Assembly: GCA_026002265.1 (NCBI GenBank)
Contig: BOBG01000007.1
Coordinates: 1-37,810 of the forward strand
DNA from: Spirochaetia bacterium
GTDB taxonomy: Bacteria > Spirochaetota > Spirochaetia > Treponematales > Breznakiellaceae
Direction of reading: 5' to 3'
DNA length: 37,810 bases
This document shows positions 23,686-32,743 of this stretch, piece by piece. The notes under the pieces are model-generated. The model was not told the origin of the DNA. It did not search any database and worked only from the letters and a program-made list of their open reading frames with translations. Numbering within the stretch: the stretch's first letter is position 1; each line of letters opens with the position of its first letter. Position numbers and translations under genes: made by a program.

Positions 23686-23743
23686 CCACGAATAATACAA
23701 ATATTCATTAATTCTTTACATGTTTATTAGTATACATTCGTGG
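23686..23743. promoter_or_regulatory. Long-spaced inverted repeat upstream of the dehydrogenase
   Basis: CCACGAAT (23686-23693) and ATTCGTGG (23736-23743) are perfect 8-bp inverted repeats 42 nt apart in the AT-rich gap before the dehydrogenase start. A TATACT -10-like sequence lies between them. It could be a two-site operator or the stem ending the upstream EF-G-like transcript. Confidence 0.5.
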
Positions 23744-23752
23744 GTACCCTTC

Positions 23753-25885
23753 CTAATCTTCTGTTTCCTGAACCCGGAATGCGGCCGCGGCTTTGATCAC
23801 ATCGTCTGCGATTCTGCCGGAAATCGGAGCATAATGGGCAAATTCCACACTGAAAGAGCCGGTACCACTGGTGATGGACCGCAGATCAATGGAATACCGG
23901 AGCAATTCTGACTGCGGTGCCTGCGCGCGGATCTCTTCGATGCCTCCGACCGAATTTTGCCCAAGAATCCGGCCGCGTTTGCCGGAAAGATCGCTCATGA
24001 CATCTCCAAGGTATTTACCCTCAACAAAAACCGTCAGGTTTTGAATTGGTTCGAGGAGCACAGGATTTGCCTGACGCATAGCTTCCCGGAAGGCATTCCG
24101 CCCCGCAATTTTGAAGGACAATTCCGAAGAATCAACCGGATGGTATTTGCCGTCAGTGATTTTTACCTCGACATCAACGACCGGATAGCCGGCCATGACC
24201 CCGGCAGCCATTCCTTCGACGACACCTTTTTCAACACCCGGCATATAGTTTTTGGGAATAGCCCCGCCGAAAATCGCATTGACGAATTTATACTGCTCGC
24301 CCCGCGGCAACGGCGCAATTTCCAGCGCAACTTTTCCGTACTGCCCGTGTCCGCCGGATTGCTTTTTGTGGGTGTACTCAGCGCCCGCACCTTTTGTAAT
24401 TGTCTCCCGGTAGGCAACTCTGGGAACGTGCGTTTCAACCTCAATTTTTTGCAAACTTTTTACCTTGTCAAGAATAATATTGACATGGAGTTCACCCATA
24501 CCGGAAATAACCGTCTCCTTCGTTTCAGCGTTAAAAATATACCGGAAGGTTTTGTCTTCTTCAGTTGACCGAACCAGAAAATCTCCCAGTTTATCGTCAT
24601 CTTTTTTTGCAACTGCATTGACTGCAATGGAATGAACCGGTTCCGGAAGCCGCAATGGTAAAAAGGAAAGAGAGGTGTCGCCGGCCGTGATCGTATTATT
24701 AGTGTTTAATGACGCAGATTTTGTCAAAATACCGATGTCGCCCGCGGCCAATTCCGTCACTTCTTCCAGCTTTTTTCCTTGACAGATATAGAGTTTAGAG
24801 ATCCGCTCTTTTTTATTTTCAGAAACATTAAACACTTCAGAATCAGCCGAAAGTTTCCCTTGAATGATTTTAAGCCACGAAATTTTACCGGAAAATTGAT
24901 CGTAAGCCGTTTTTATCACCAATGCTGCAAGGGCTTTATCCGGATTCACCGGAACATCCTGTTCGGCACCGTCAGCCGTTGATGCAACATCGTGAGCACT
25001 CTGCGGACCAGGACCAAGTTCAGAAATTGCATCAAGAAAAGGAATTAAACCGGAATTTTTGAGTGCAGCACCGACAAAAACCGGTACAATTTTATTTTCA
25101 GCCACTGCCACCCGCAAACCCTGTTGAAGATGCGATGAATCAATTTCACCAGTAACAAGGTACTCCTCCATCAACTCGTCAGAACCTTCGGCCGCGGCTT
25201 CTGAAACGCGATCTCTCGCACTTTTATAGGCTTCCTGATAACCGGATGGAAGATCGGACGGCTTTTCGATGCCAGTATCCGGAATCGTGTAGGATTTTTC
25301 GGAAAGAACATCCACGACTCCGGTATAATTCACAGCGTTTCCCATAGGAATAGTAAAGGGAACCGGGTCGATCTTCAATTTTTCCTTTATATCTGCAATC
25401 ACAGTATCATAATTCGCACGCTCGTCATCGATCCGGGTGATAAAAATTCCCCGCGGTTTATTCCGGCTTTCAAGGTTCCGCCACAATTTTATCGTTTCGA
25501 TCTGCACACCGGAACGTGCATCAACGACGAGAAGGGCAAATTCAGCAGCCCGGAAACTCAAAATCACATCTCCGGTAAAATCAGAGGAACCGGGAGTATC
25601 TAAAATATTTATTTTGATGCCATTGCGCTCGATGTGAGCTAGGGCAGTATGAATCGAAATCTTCCGTTCGACTTCTTCCGGACTCGAATCGCTGAGAGTT
25701 TTTCCGGATTCAACAGTCTCTGCCCTCGGAATAACTCCACCCGCGAAAAGCAAATGTTCATACAAAGTCGTCTTGCCGGTGCCTCCATGCCCGGCAATGG
25801 AAACATTTTTGATATGCTCAGTAGTATAGTTCATAAAAAAACCGGCATTGAATCCCATAGAGAAAAACGCCGACGGGCTTATCAC
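23753..25885 (-). CDS. EF-G-like translational GTPase (second EF-G type)
   Basis: Full-length EF-G-type protein, 710 residues from a GTG at 25885 that has AAGGAGG four bases upstream. A shorter start at ATG 25834 (MNYTTEHIKN) matches family N-termini but lacks a Shine-Dalgarno. The P-loop is GHGGTGKTT. The switch-2 motif is DTPGSSDF, where translocating EF-G has DTPGHVDF, so the catalytic His is absent. The NKxD motif reads TRID. EF-G domains II-V follow (VKSLQKIEVETHVPRVAYRETI, KKQSGGHGQYG, YHPVDSSELSFKIAG, the RGRILGQ region). It is probably one of the EF-G-like paralogues with altered GTP handling rather than the main translocase. Confidence 0.85.
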   Translation of the reverse strand: MISPSAFFSMGFNAGFFMNYTTEHIKNVSIAGHGGTGKTTLYEHLLFAGGVIPRAETVESGKTLSDSSPEEVERKISIHTALAHIERNGIKINILDTPGSSDFTGDVILSFRAAEFALLVVDARSGVQIETIKLWRNLESRNKPRGIFITRIDDERANYDTVIADIKEKLKIDPVPFTIPMGNAVNYTGVVDVLSEKSYTIPDTGIEKPSDLPSGYQEAYKSARDRVSEAAAEGSDELMEEYLVTGEIDSSHLQQGLRVAVAENKIVPVFVGAALKNSGLIPFLDAISELGPGPQSAHDVASTADGAEQDVPVNPDKALAALVIKTAYDQFSGKISWLKIIQGKLSADSEVFNVSENKKERISKLYICQGKKLEEVTELAAGDIGILTKSASLNTNNTITAGDTSLSFLPLRLPEPVHSIAVNAVAKKDDDKLGDFLVRSTEEDKTFRYIFNAETKETVISGMGELHVNIILDKVKSLQKIEVETHVPRVAYRETITKGAGAEYTHKKQSGGHGQYGKVALEIAPLPRGEQYKFVNAIFGGAIPKNYMPGVEKGVVEGMAAGVMAGYPVVDVEVKITDGKYHPVDSSELSFKIAGRNAFREAMRQANPVLLEPIQNLTVFVEGKYLGDVMSDLSGKRGRILGQNSVGGIEEIRAQAPQSELLRYSIDLRSITSGTGSFSVEFAHYAPISGRIADDVIKAAAAFRVQETED

Positions 25886-25949
25886 CCGACCTCCTTGTAA
25901 ATGATCGATTCATTGCATGGTATGGGTGAATTCCGGATGCTGTCAAGAA

Positions 25950-26470
25950 AAATGTCAAAAAACAGTCCACTGTTTTAATTTGTTCAATGGATAATCCGGT
26001 ACCAGCGGCTATTTGATTAAGTGGAAGCCCCATCTGTTTGCAGTTGCGTGCAGTTTCCAGTTTTCCTTCCAGCCTTCCTTGCTTGATGCCTTTCTCGACA
26101 GCTACTTCCTCAGCTACCTCTAACACCTTTAACCTTGTCATAGCTAAAAACTTCTCCCATATTTTCTAAGGTCGGTGTTAAAATCTCTCTTTGATGAGGA
26201 GGACTGAACGTCAAAATAATCGTCTGAAAATCTATCCCATGCTGTTGCGACATATCTATTTGGTAACCGCAGAAACGGTATAGCTCTTTGCGGCTTATCT
26301 TCACTTCTTCCTCGATATGAACCCAAACCCTTTATCCGTTAAAAACGATAAATCGGCTATCTGTATTTCACGTTTTTCCGTTGATAATATCTCTATTATC
26401 GTTGCATCGTATATTTCCCCCTCGCCATGAAGGTCCGGAATATTTAGGTGTTAATTCTTTTATCATAATT
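25950..26470 (-). pseudogene. Decayed Rpn-family PD-(D/E)XK nuclease/transposase
   Basis: Remnant readable only across several frames. From 26466, MIKELTPKYSGPSWR; from about 26423 in another frame, GEIYDATIIEILSTEKREIQ and on to ADLSFLTDKGFGFISRKK, with a stop at 26301-26303; from about 26320, VKISRKELYRFCGYQIDMSQ and HQREILTPTLENMGEVFS; and finally from 26141, EVAEEVAVEKGIKQGRLEGK with NQIAAGTGLSIEQIK. These are the middle and C-terminal blocks of Rpn recombination-promoting nucleases in order. The N-terminal part is missing and at least two frameshifts are present, so the gene is dead. Confidence 0.75.
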
Positions 26471-26694
26471 CATGGAGTGCAATATCTGGTCCGGCAGGCC
26501 ATTCAATACCCTTTCGTTTTTGGTCATTGACGCACCGGAGATATAATGATAGTCTATAATTAGTGTTATGTCAAATATTTTTTCACGAATATGTTACAAT
26601 GTTATAAACTCATCAACCATGATTGAGCCAGCCTTTTGGTAAAAATCGTAGTATTGCACCGGGACACTCGTTTCTGGTGTTGCAGGGGAAAATT

Positions 26695-27414
26695 GTGGAA
26701 ATAGATCCGGATACCATATCGCTCGATTCATACAATAAAATGGCGGAATATTATGCCCGCTTTGTTGACACAAAACCCTGGAATGCCTACTATGAACGGC
26801 CGGCGATGATTGATCTTTTACCGGATGTCTCCGGGAAAAAGGTACTGGATGCCGGGTGCGCCGGGGGCTGGTATTCCCAATGGCTGCTTGATCATGGAGC
26901 CTGTCCTTTTGCGGTTGATGTAAATAAAAACATGGTTGCAGTCACACAAAAAAGAACGCAGAATAAATGTTTTGCTGCACAGGCGGATTTAAATGTTCCC
27001 TTGGAAATAATACAAGATGATTCAATGGATATTATTATTACTTCGTTAGTGTTGCACTATATAAAAAATCTTTCGTTTGTTTTTTGCGAATTATATAAAA
27101 AATTAAAACCGGATGGAATTCTGATATTTTCAACGAACCATCCTTTTACAGACTTTTTATACCGTAACCAAAAAAATTATTTTGAATTAGCATTAATCAA
27201 TGACGAATGGACCATGGATAAAGAACGTATTCCGGTGCAATACTACAGCCGGCCCCTTGGAGATATTCTTCAACCAGCCATTAATGCCGGTTTTTGCATA
27301 AAGAAAATAGTGGAGCCGGTGCCGACCGAAGAGTTCCGGAACGTTTTACCGGAAGAATATAAACACCTGCTGACGTGGCCGAATTTTCTCTGCGTCAAGG
27401 CAAAAAAGTTGTAA
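26695..27414 (+). CDS. SAM-dependent methyltransferase (class I)
   Basis: Methyltransferase of unknown substrate. From GTG 26695 (AGGGG 6 nt upstream) it has 239 residues; a TTG at 26623 would add 24 unconvincing residues. The SAM-binding motif is [19 protein letters not shown], with the motif-II acid in FAVDVN and the post-region [15 protein letters not shown], then [15 protein letters not shown]. The tail [14 protein letters not shown] resembles Methyltransf_11/UbiE-like enzymes. The stop is 2 nt before the mnmG start, so the pair is likely one operon. A tRNA-related role is possible from that but not shown. Confidence 0.82.
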   Translation: MEIDPDTISLDSYNKMAEYYARFVDTKPWNAYYERPAMIDLLPDVSGKKVLDAGCAGGWYSQWLLDHGACPFAVDVNKNMVAVTQKRTQNKCFAAQADLNVPLEIIQDDSMDIIITSLVLHYIKNLSFVFCELYKKLKPDGILIFSTNHPFTDFLYRNQKNYFELALINDEWTMDKERIPVQYYSRPLGDILQPAINAGFCIKKIVEPVPTEEFRNVLPEEYKHLLTWPNFLCVKAKKL

Positions 27415-27416
27415 CT

Positions 27417-29276
27417 ATGGATTTTGATTGCATCGTCATCGGGGGAGGTCATGCCGGAATCGAAGCCTGCCTCGCTGTCAGCCGGTTGGGATTCCAGACC
27501 CTCCTCATCACCCAAAACCCGGATCGCATCGGGGCGCTTTCCTGCAATCCGGCTGTCGGCGGACTCTCCAAAGGGAATCTGGTCAGGGAAGTTGACGCAC
27601 TCGGCGGACAAATGGCAGCACTCATCGATTCGACCGTGATTCAGTACCGGATTCTCAACCGGTCACGGGGGCCGGCCGTTCAAGCGCCGCGTGCTCAAGC
27701 CGATAAACAGCTCTATCAAGCCGCTGCCCGTTCAGCACTGGAGCATCAGCCGAATCTTTCAATAATGATGGATACGGTCGTTGATCTTCTCGTTTCCGGA
27801 ACCGCGGCCGCCGGAGTCGTGACGGAACGGGGTCACCGGATAAGCGCCCGGACCGTGGTGCTGACAACCGGAACCTTTATGGAAGGGAAAATTTTCATCG
27901 GGGATTATGATTCTCCCCAGGGCCGACTTGGAGAAATGGCTGCTGTGGGACTCGGAACTGCATTACGTACAAAAGGTTTTCCCCTTGGCCGGCTCAAAAC
28001 CGGTACGCCGGCCCGGATTGCCGGCGATTCCATTGATTTTTCAAAAATGGAACAGCAAGATACCGAGGAAGCGCTCCCTTTTTCGTTTGATGCGGATCCC
28101 GGCACGCCCCTGAACCGGCCCCTTGTTCCTTGTTGGATCACCTACACGACGCCGGAAACGCACCGTATTATCCGTGAAAATATCCACCGATCTCCTTTGT
28201 ACACCGGGAAAATTGTCGGAGTCGGCCCCCGGTACTGTCCTTCGATAGAGGATAAGGTTATGCGTTTTCCGGATCGCGACCGGCACCACCTTTTTGTTGA
28301 ACCGGAAGGACTTTCCACGACTGAAATGTATCTTAACGGTGCGTCTAGCAGCCTGCCGGAGGATGTGCAATGGGCTTTTATCCACAGCATACCGGGACTT
28401 GAATCTGCCCGGATCGTGCGCCCGGCTTATGCGGTTGAATACGATTATCTCGATCCGCTCGATCTCTATCCGACTCTTGAATCCAAGCGGCTCTCAGGAC
28501 TCTTCAGTGCAGGACAAACGAATGGAAGTTCCGGTTACGAAGAAGCGGCTGCTCAGGGAATTGTGGCTGGAATCAATGCAGCGCAAAAAATGCGTGGAGA
28601 GGATCCGGTCATTCTGAACCGGTCTGAAGCTTATATTGGGGTTTTAATTGATGACCTTACAACACTTGGCACGAAGGAACCCTACCGAATGTTTACAAGC
28701 CGGGCTGAATACCGCCTTGCGCTCCGTCATGATACTGCGGATTCCCGGCTGACACCGAAAGGACGCACCCTTGGGCTGGTAGATGATGGGCGGTGGAACC
28801 GGTTTATGCACAAGACTCAAGTACTTGAGACGATCCGGGAATTACTCCATACTCGGAAAAACGATTCCGGCATGACTCTTGAGCGGGCATTGACTGATTC
28901 AAGCGCTCCGGTTGAGCTTAGGGATATTCTAGCGCTCAATATCTCCGAACTTAAACCCTTTCCGGTTGAATGGCTGGAACGGGCTATTCTCGATATCCGT
29001 TATTCCGGTTATATTGAAAAAGAAAGGCGTGCAGTTGCCCGGACCGAAAAGTTAGATGCAATAAAGTTGGATTCCCAGTATGATTACCGGAACCTTCATG
29101 GACTTTCCGCGGAGGCTGCGGAGAAATTGTCTCAGGTTCAGCCTCTCACCATCGGTCAAGCCGCCCGGATTCCGGGTGTACGGCAGGGCGATATTGCACT
29201 ACTCATGGTGGCAGCCGTCCGGGATAGACAAAGGAAAAGCGATGCTGTTGATCTTCCTACTTCTTCTCTCAGTTAG
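27417..29276 (+). CDS. mnmG: tRNA uridine-5-carboxymethylaminomethyl modification enzyme MnmG (GidA)
   Basis: FAD enzyme that, with MnmE, modifies the wobble uridine of several tRNAs. It has 619 residues from ATG 27417. It shows the FAD motif [14 protein letters not shown], the signature [63 protein letters not shown] and [20 protein letters not shown], plus the C-terminal helical domain that binds tRNA and MnmE. mnmE is not in the window. The last 35 nt overlap the start of a lipoprotein gene in another frame. Confidence 0.97.
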   Translation: MDFDCIVIGGGHAGIEACLAVSRLGFQTLLITQNPDRIGALSCNPAVGGLSKGNLVREVDALGGQMAALIDSTVIQYRILNRSRGPAVQAPRAQADKQLYQAAARSALEHQPNLSIMMDTVVDLLVSGTAAAGVVTERGHRISARTVVLTTGTFMEGKIFIGDYDSPQGRLGEMAAVGLGTALRTKGFPLGRLKTGTPARIAGDSIDFSKMEQQDTEEALPFSFDADPGTPLNRPLVPCWITYTTPETHRIIRENIHRSPLYTGKIVGVGPRYCPSIEDKVMRFPDRDRHHLFVEPEGLSTTEMYLNGASSSLPEDVQWAFIHSIPGLESARIVRPAYAVEYDYLDPLDLYPTLESKRLSGLFSAGQTNGSSGYEEAAAQGIVAGINAAQKMRGEDPVILNRSEAYIGVLIDDLTTLGTKEPYRMFTSRAEYRLALRHDTADSRLTPKGRTLGLVDDGRWNRFMHKTQVLETIRELLHTRKNDSGMTLERALTDSSAPVELRDILALNISELKPFPVEWLERAILDIRYSGYIEKERRAVARTEKLDAIKLDSQYDYRNLHGLSAEAAEKLSQVQPLTIGQAARIPGVRQGDIALLMVAAVRDRQRKSDAVDLPTSSLS

Positions 29277-30462
29277 CTTTGTATCATGCGGGTTGTTTGA
29301 ACCGGACACCATTATCCTGTGGACTGATCAGCCGGAATTTGCCCTTTATGCACAGTCTTACAATAAATCGCAGAACCGGTACAAAGTCGAAGTTCAGTAT
29401 TTTGATTCACCTGCTCAAAAATTATCTGGAGAGGATTTTACTCCCGATGTCGTGGTAGGCAAATGGCTAAAAAGCCTTTCAATCCGGAATTTTTTTAGAC
29501 CCCTTGATGGAACCTTTAATCCGGAAGACTTTTATTCTCATCTCCTCGAACTTGGAAAAAGTGAAGAAAAATACTATCTGCTGCCAGTTTCATTTAATGT
29601 ACCCGCTATTATGTTTTCTCGTAACAACGCATATCTCATGGAAAATCCGTGGACTACTACACTTGCTGAAATACAACGGCTGGGTAAAGCTTACAATATT
29701 GAGCAGAATGGTATTTATTCCCGGATGGGTTTCTCTCCGCAATGGGATGATTCGTTTCTTTTTGTAATGGCGACCATCTTCGGCGCTTCATTCCGGGAAT
29801 CTGAACCCATTACGTGGAATGACGATGCACTTGATCAAGCCCTTAGTGCTGGCACTGCATGGATACACGAGTCTAATACGAATATCCAATCTGTCGATGA
29901 TTTTATGTTTAAGTATTACACCAGTCTGCCGGCCGAACAACTCCGCTCCGGGCGCATTTTATTCAGCTATATAACGAGTGGCGATTTTTTCCGTCTGCCG
30001 CAGGAACGCCGCAATGAATTGGATTTCCGGTGGATAATGGGTGATAAGTCTATTCCCTTAAATGAAGAAACAGTCTACTTTGGTATGTGTAAAAAAAGTA
30101 AGGCAAAGAGGGGTGCAACTGCATTTGCTCAATGGTTTTTCCGGCGCGAAACCCAGAACCTTCTTATGGAAGAAACAACTCGTGTACGATTACATGATAA
30201 CCACTTTGGTATAGCGAATGGCTTTTCCGGTATGCGTTCCGTCACAGAACAGGTTTTTCCCATTTTTTATCCCGGCCTGCTCGGTCATATTCCTCCGGAA
30301 GAGTTCCTTTCACCGCCAAATATATTACCGCATACATGGACTTCCCTCAAGTCACAAGCCATTCTTCCATATCTCCGCGAGCGTATTAAGTCTCCACAAA
30401 ATCCGGATATACGACCTTTAGACCGGCGTATACACGATTGGTACCGTATAAACGGACAATAA
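29242..30462 (+). CDS. Lipoprotein resembling ABC solute-binding proteins (family 1)
   Basis: Predicted lipid-anchored periplasmic or surface protein, 406 residues. ATG 29242 lies inside the end of mnmG with AGGA upstream and gives a short signal peptide ending LLSVSFVSC (lipidated Cys15 or so). Features of family 1 binding proteins are [18 protein letters not shown], the [12 protein letters not shown] stretch, [18 protein letters not shown] and [19 protein letters not shown]. No permease or ATPase is adjacent, so either it serves a transporter encoded elsewhere or it is a stand-alone sensor or binding protein. The coupling to mnmG by overlap is conspicuous. Confidence 0.75.
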   Translation: MLLIFLLLLSVSFVSCGLFEPDTIILWTDQPEFALYAQSYNKSQNRYKVEVQYFDSPAQKLSGEDFTPDVVVGKWLKSLSIRNFFRPLDGTFNPEDFYSHLLELGKSEEKYYLLPVSFNVPAIMFSRNNAYLMENPWTTTLAEIQRLGKAYNIEQNGIYSRMGFSPQWDDSFLFVMATIFGASFRESEPITWNDDALDQALSAGTAWIHESNTNIQSVDDFMFKYYTSLPAEQLRSGRILFSYITSGDFFRLPQERRNELDFRWIMGDKSIPLNEETVYFGMCKKSKAKRGATAFAQWFFRRETQNLLMEETTRVRLHDNHFGIANGFSGMRSVTEQVFPIFYPGLLGHIPPEEFLSPPNILPHTWTSLKSQAILPYLRERIKSPQNPDIRPLDRRIHDWYRINGQ

Positions 30463-30489
30463 CTTACAGTGATATAAGTAAAGAGTATA

Positions 30490-30577
30490 ATGAGGGGGTG
30501 TCTTCCCCCTGCCTCTATCTCGACAGGCTCAGGGAGCTTGCCGGTCATCGAGCCTGTCGAGATGCCGGCACCCCCCG
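30490..30577 (-). repeat. GC-rich intergenic repeat, family B, copy 2 (inverted)
   Basis: Reverse complement of the blocks at 12491-12585: TGAGGGGGTGTCTTCCCCC then GCCTC, and CATCGAGCCTGTCGAGATG then CCGGCACCCCCC. Inside, CTCGACAGGCTC and GAGCCTGTCGAG form a perfect 12-bp inverted pair, a classic REP-style palindrome. Confidence 0.7.
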
Positions 30578-30634
30578 TTCCATGTGTAAATCAGTGAAAC
30601 ACTGAAAAAATCAATAAATCAAATCCAAATATGA

Positions 30635-30766
30635 GTCTGTCAAGCACTCGTTCCAGCGTCTAGGCTGCACACTCCTGACGTATAGAATATACACCCGTTG
30701 TGTCCAATCTACACACCAACCAGTGTCTAACCTATATGCTTGATGGTGTTTCCTATGTTACGAATT
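30635..30766. repeat. Short irregular tandem array, about 22-nt period
   Basis: Five to six units starting with GT(C/A)TA or similar at 30635/30639, 30658, 30680, 30702, 30725 and 30746. Unit spacing varies from 19 to 23 nt. Much more decayed than the arrays at 20183 and 36771. Confidence 0.4.
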
Positions 30767-30801
30767 TTTTTAATATCTTCTTTTATTATAAAGAGATGTT
30801 G

Positions 30802-30814
30802 GAGGTCTGACCCC
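30802..30814 (+). repeat. Single RAYT-type motif
   Basis: GAGGTCTGACCCC. The AT-rich spacer type (TTTTATTATAAAGAGATGTTG) is kept on its left, in line with half of a former pair. Confidence 0.65.
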
Positions 30815-30912
30815 ATTTTTAAGTATAAAAAATTCAAGAGTTAAGAAAGAATAAAGAACGGCTGCCATGATTCCCCTTGACAAGTAGCCTATTTAATGGT
30901 GATCATGAACTA

Positions 30913-31401
30913 ATGTTGCTAGCGATACCGCCACGGGGATTATCGTTGAAAGCTTTTTTTGAAAATCCCATTTTTATGTCCGCAGTATCTGGATGGTTTG
31001 TCGCTCAATTTATTAAAGCACTGATCGTCCTGTTAAGTTCCCGTAAGAAAAATTTCCGGGAAACGATTATTACACTTGCATGGCGCACCGGCGGAATGCC
31101 TTCCAGTCATGCATCTCTTGTTTCGTCAATGACTACCGCGATTGCTTTCCGCCAAGGTGTGGGTTCCGATCTTTTTATTATTTCTCTTTTTTTATCCCTT
31201 ATCGTCATCCGGGATGCTATGGGAGTACGCCGGTCATCGGGGATTCAAGGACGGATCCTCAACAGTCTCGGCCGGAATGTTTCTGACCGGCTCAACATTG
31301 AATTTCATCCGGTTAAAGAAGTACAGGGACATACTCCCTTGGAAGTTGCGGTCGGAACTCTTTTGGGTATTTTTATCGCGGCGGCCTATATATTGTTATG
31401 A
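30913..31401 (+). CDS. DUF212 / PAP2-related membrane protein (YuiD-like)
   Basis: Small integral membrane protein of the family described as divergent PAP2 or acid-phosphatase/vanadium-haloperoxidase related; function not established. Conserved blocks are WFVAQFIKALI, WRTGGMPSSHASLVSSM, VIRDAMGVRRSSGIQ and VQGHTPLEVAVGTLLG, with about four membrane segments. The start is unclear: ATG 30913 gives 162 residues, and a TTG at 30946 with GGGG upstream gives 151; neither has a strong Shine-Dalgarno. It lies 44 nt before rnfC and may be co-transcribed with it. Confidence 0.82.
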   Translation: MLLAIPPRGLSLKAFFENPIFMSAVSGWFVAQFIKALIVLLSSRKKNFRETIITLAWRTGGMPSSHASLVSSMTTAIAFRQGVGSDLFIISLFLSLIVIRDAMGVRRSSGIQGRILNSLGRNVSDRLNIEFHPVKEVQGHTPLEVAVGTLLGIFIAAAYILL

Positions 31402-31444
31402 AAAAATGAATTATTCCGGATTTTATTGAGGTGAAAACATTGCA

Positions 31445-32743
31445 ATGACAAAATTTTATTCATTTCCCCGCGGAGGAATACAATTTGAGGATCCGACTGC
31501 CCCTCCGCGTACTGGTAGCGTGATAGCTTTTTTGCCGAATTTTTCGGTGATTCCTTTGAATTATGATGCAGAACACCGGGTTTCATCTCTCGTTTCAGAA
31601 GGAGATGCAGTACGGGAAGCTTCGCTCATCAGCCGAGCCGAGGGACCGGGTTCCGCGAATATTTATGCACCGGTGCCGGGAACTGTGGTGCGTAGTGTGT
31701 CATGGAATGCTGGTGAATCGGGCATAACTGAAGCTTTTATCATTAGTATGAAGGGGAGTTTCGATCTGCTGGGTAAACCGGAGCGGGAATTTCCATGGGA
31801 AAACCTTGAGCCGGATGCATTAAAATCGCTCATTAGCGAGTACGGCGTTGTTGAAATGGAACTTACCGGTAAACCTCTGGCTGATGTGTTGAATGATTAC
31901 GAGCCGGAATCGACACTGGTGATCCGGTGCGTGTTTGACGATCCGTGGCGGGCGGCAGACTATGTACTTTGCCATGAAAAAGTTAGTGCAGTGGCTGAGG
32001 GAGCCGTTATCACCTATCAGGCTGTGCAGGCCCAAAAAATCGTGTACGCTTGTTCTGCGCCTGAGTATGAACTGGGAGAAGCTCTTCTCGCTGAAACAAA
32101 AAAATTCGGCGTGCCGGCATTTCTTGCGCCGGTTGGGTCACGTTATCCGCAGTCCAACCCGCGGGAATTGACGCTTGCCTTGACCGAATACTCCAAAAAA
32201 GAGCAGGTTGCATTGAGGAATCTTCTCATCGAAAATCCGTCAACGATGGCTGCGGTGTGCGATGCGGTCAAATTCCGGCGGCCTATTCTGGACCGGTATG
32301 TTGCAGTGGGCGGATCCGCGATCCGGAAACCATCGGTGCTTCGAGTCCGGATTGGAACCCGGATCCGGGAACTTTTTGCTGAATGTGGCGGCTTTGTTGA
32401 TGAACCGGAACGAATTGCAGTCGGCTCTCCCCTTCTCGGACAGTCTGTAGTGAATCTTGATGAACCGGTACTCAAACAGACTTCCGCGGTTTTTGCGCTC
32501 CTGAAACGGCAGATTGGGGGGAGTGCGGTTAAAAGCTGCATCAACTGCGGAGAATGTCGGAGCGTCTGTCCTGTGGGGCTGGATCCGGAACTGTTGTACA
32601 AACAAATAACCGGTAAAAAAAAGCAAAAGATCGACAGCCGGGTATTGGAATGTCATGGGTGCGCGTGCTGCGAGCTTGTGTGTCCGTCCCGGATTCCTTT
32701 GGCAACAGTGATCAAGGGGAAAAACCATGAAACCACAAATTAG
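31445..32743 (+). CDS. rnfC: RnfC subunit of ion-translocating electron-transport complex, atypical
   Basis: Peripheral subunit of the Rnf complex, which normally takes electrons from NADH or gives them to NAD. It has 432 residues with an N-terminal RnfC domain (FPRGGIQFEDP, ANIYAPVPGTV), a late SLBB-like block (VAVGGSAIRKPSVLRVRIGT), SPLLGQSVVNLDEPV, and two 4Fe-4S motifs: Cys365, 368, 371, 375 and Cys403, 406, 409, 413. The middle differs from normal RnfC: where the FMN/NADH-site glycine loop (GLGGAGFPT) belongs it reads EYGVVEMELTGKPL, and NGAECEPYL is replaced by VIRCVFDDPW. This suggests loss of NADH binding. GAGGTG lies upstream of the ATG; the gene overlaps rnfD by 17 nt. Confidence 0.88.
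   Translation: MTKFYSFPRGGIQFEDPTAPPRTGSVIAFLPNFSVIPLNYDAEHRVSSLVSEGDAVREASLISRAEGPGSANIYAPVPGTVVRSVSWNAGESGITEAFIISMKGSFDLLGKPEREFPWENLEPDALKSLISEYGVVEMELTGKPLADVLNDYEPESTLVIRCVFDDPWRAADYVLCHEKVSAVAEGAVITYQAVQAQKIVYACSAPEYELGEALLAETKKFGVPAFLAPVGSRYPQSNPRELTLALTEYSKKEQVALRNLLIENPSTMAAVCDAVKFRRPILDRYVAVGGSAIRKPSVLRVRIGTRIRELFAECGGFVDEPERIAVGSPLLGQSVVNLDEPVLKQTSAVFALLKRQIGGSAVKSCINCGECRSVCPVGLDPELLYKQITGKKKQKIDSRVLECHGCACCELVCPSRIPLATVIKGKNHETTN

Larger units (their letters stand above)
30463..30912. other. Repeat-filled intergenic gap
   Basis: About 450 nt with no convincing gene. It holds family B repeat copy 2 (30490-30577), an irregular array of about 22 nt period (30635-30766) and a single RAYT-type motif (30802-30814). 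Confidence 0.6.

Noticed and set aside
26623..26694. TTG start giving a longer methyltransferase
   Set aside because: The added 24 residues have no family match and no Shine-Dalgarno; GTG 26695 has AGGGG at good distance.
30877..30882. TTGACA as a promoter -35 for the DUF212/rnf genes
   Set aside because: No acceptable -10 box lies 16-18 nt downstream, and the bases can also be read as an in-frame TTG.
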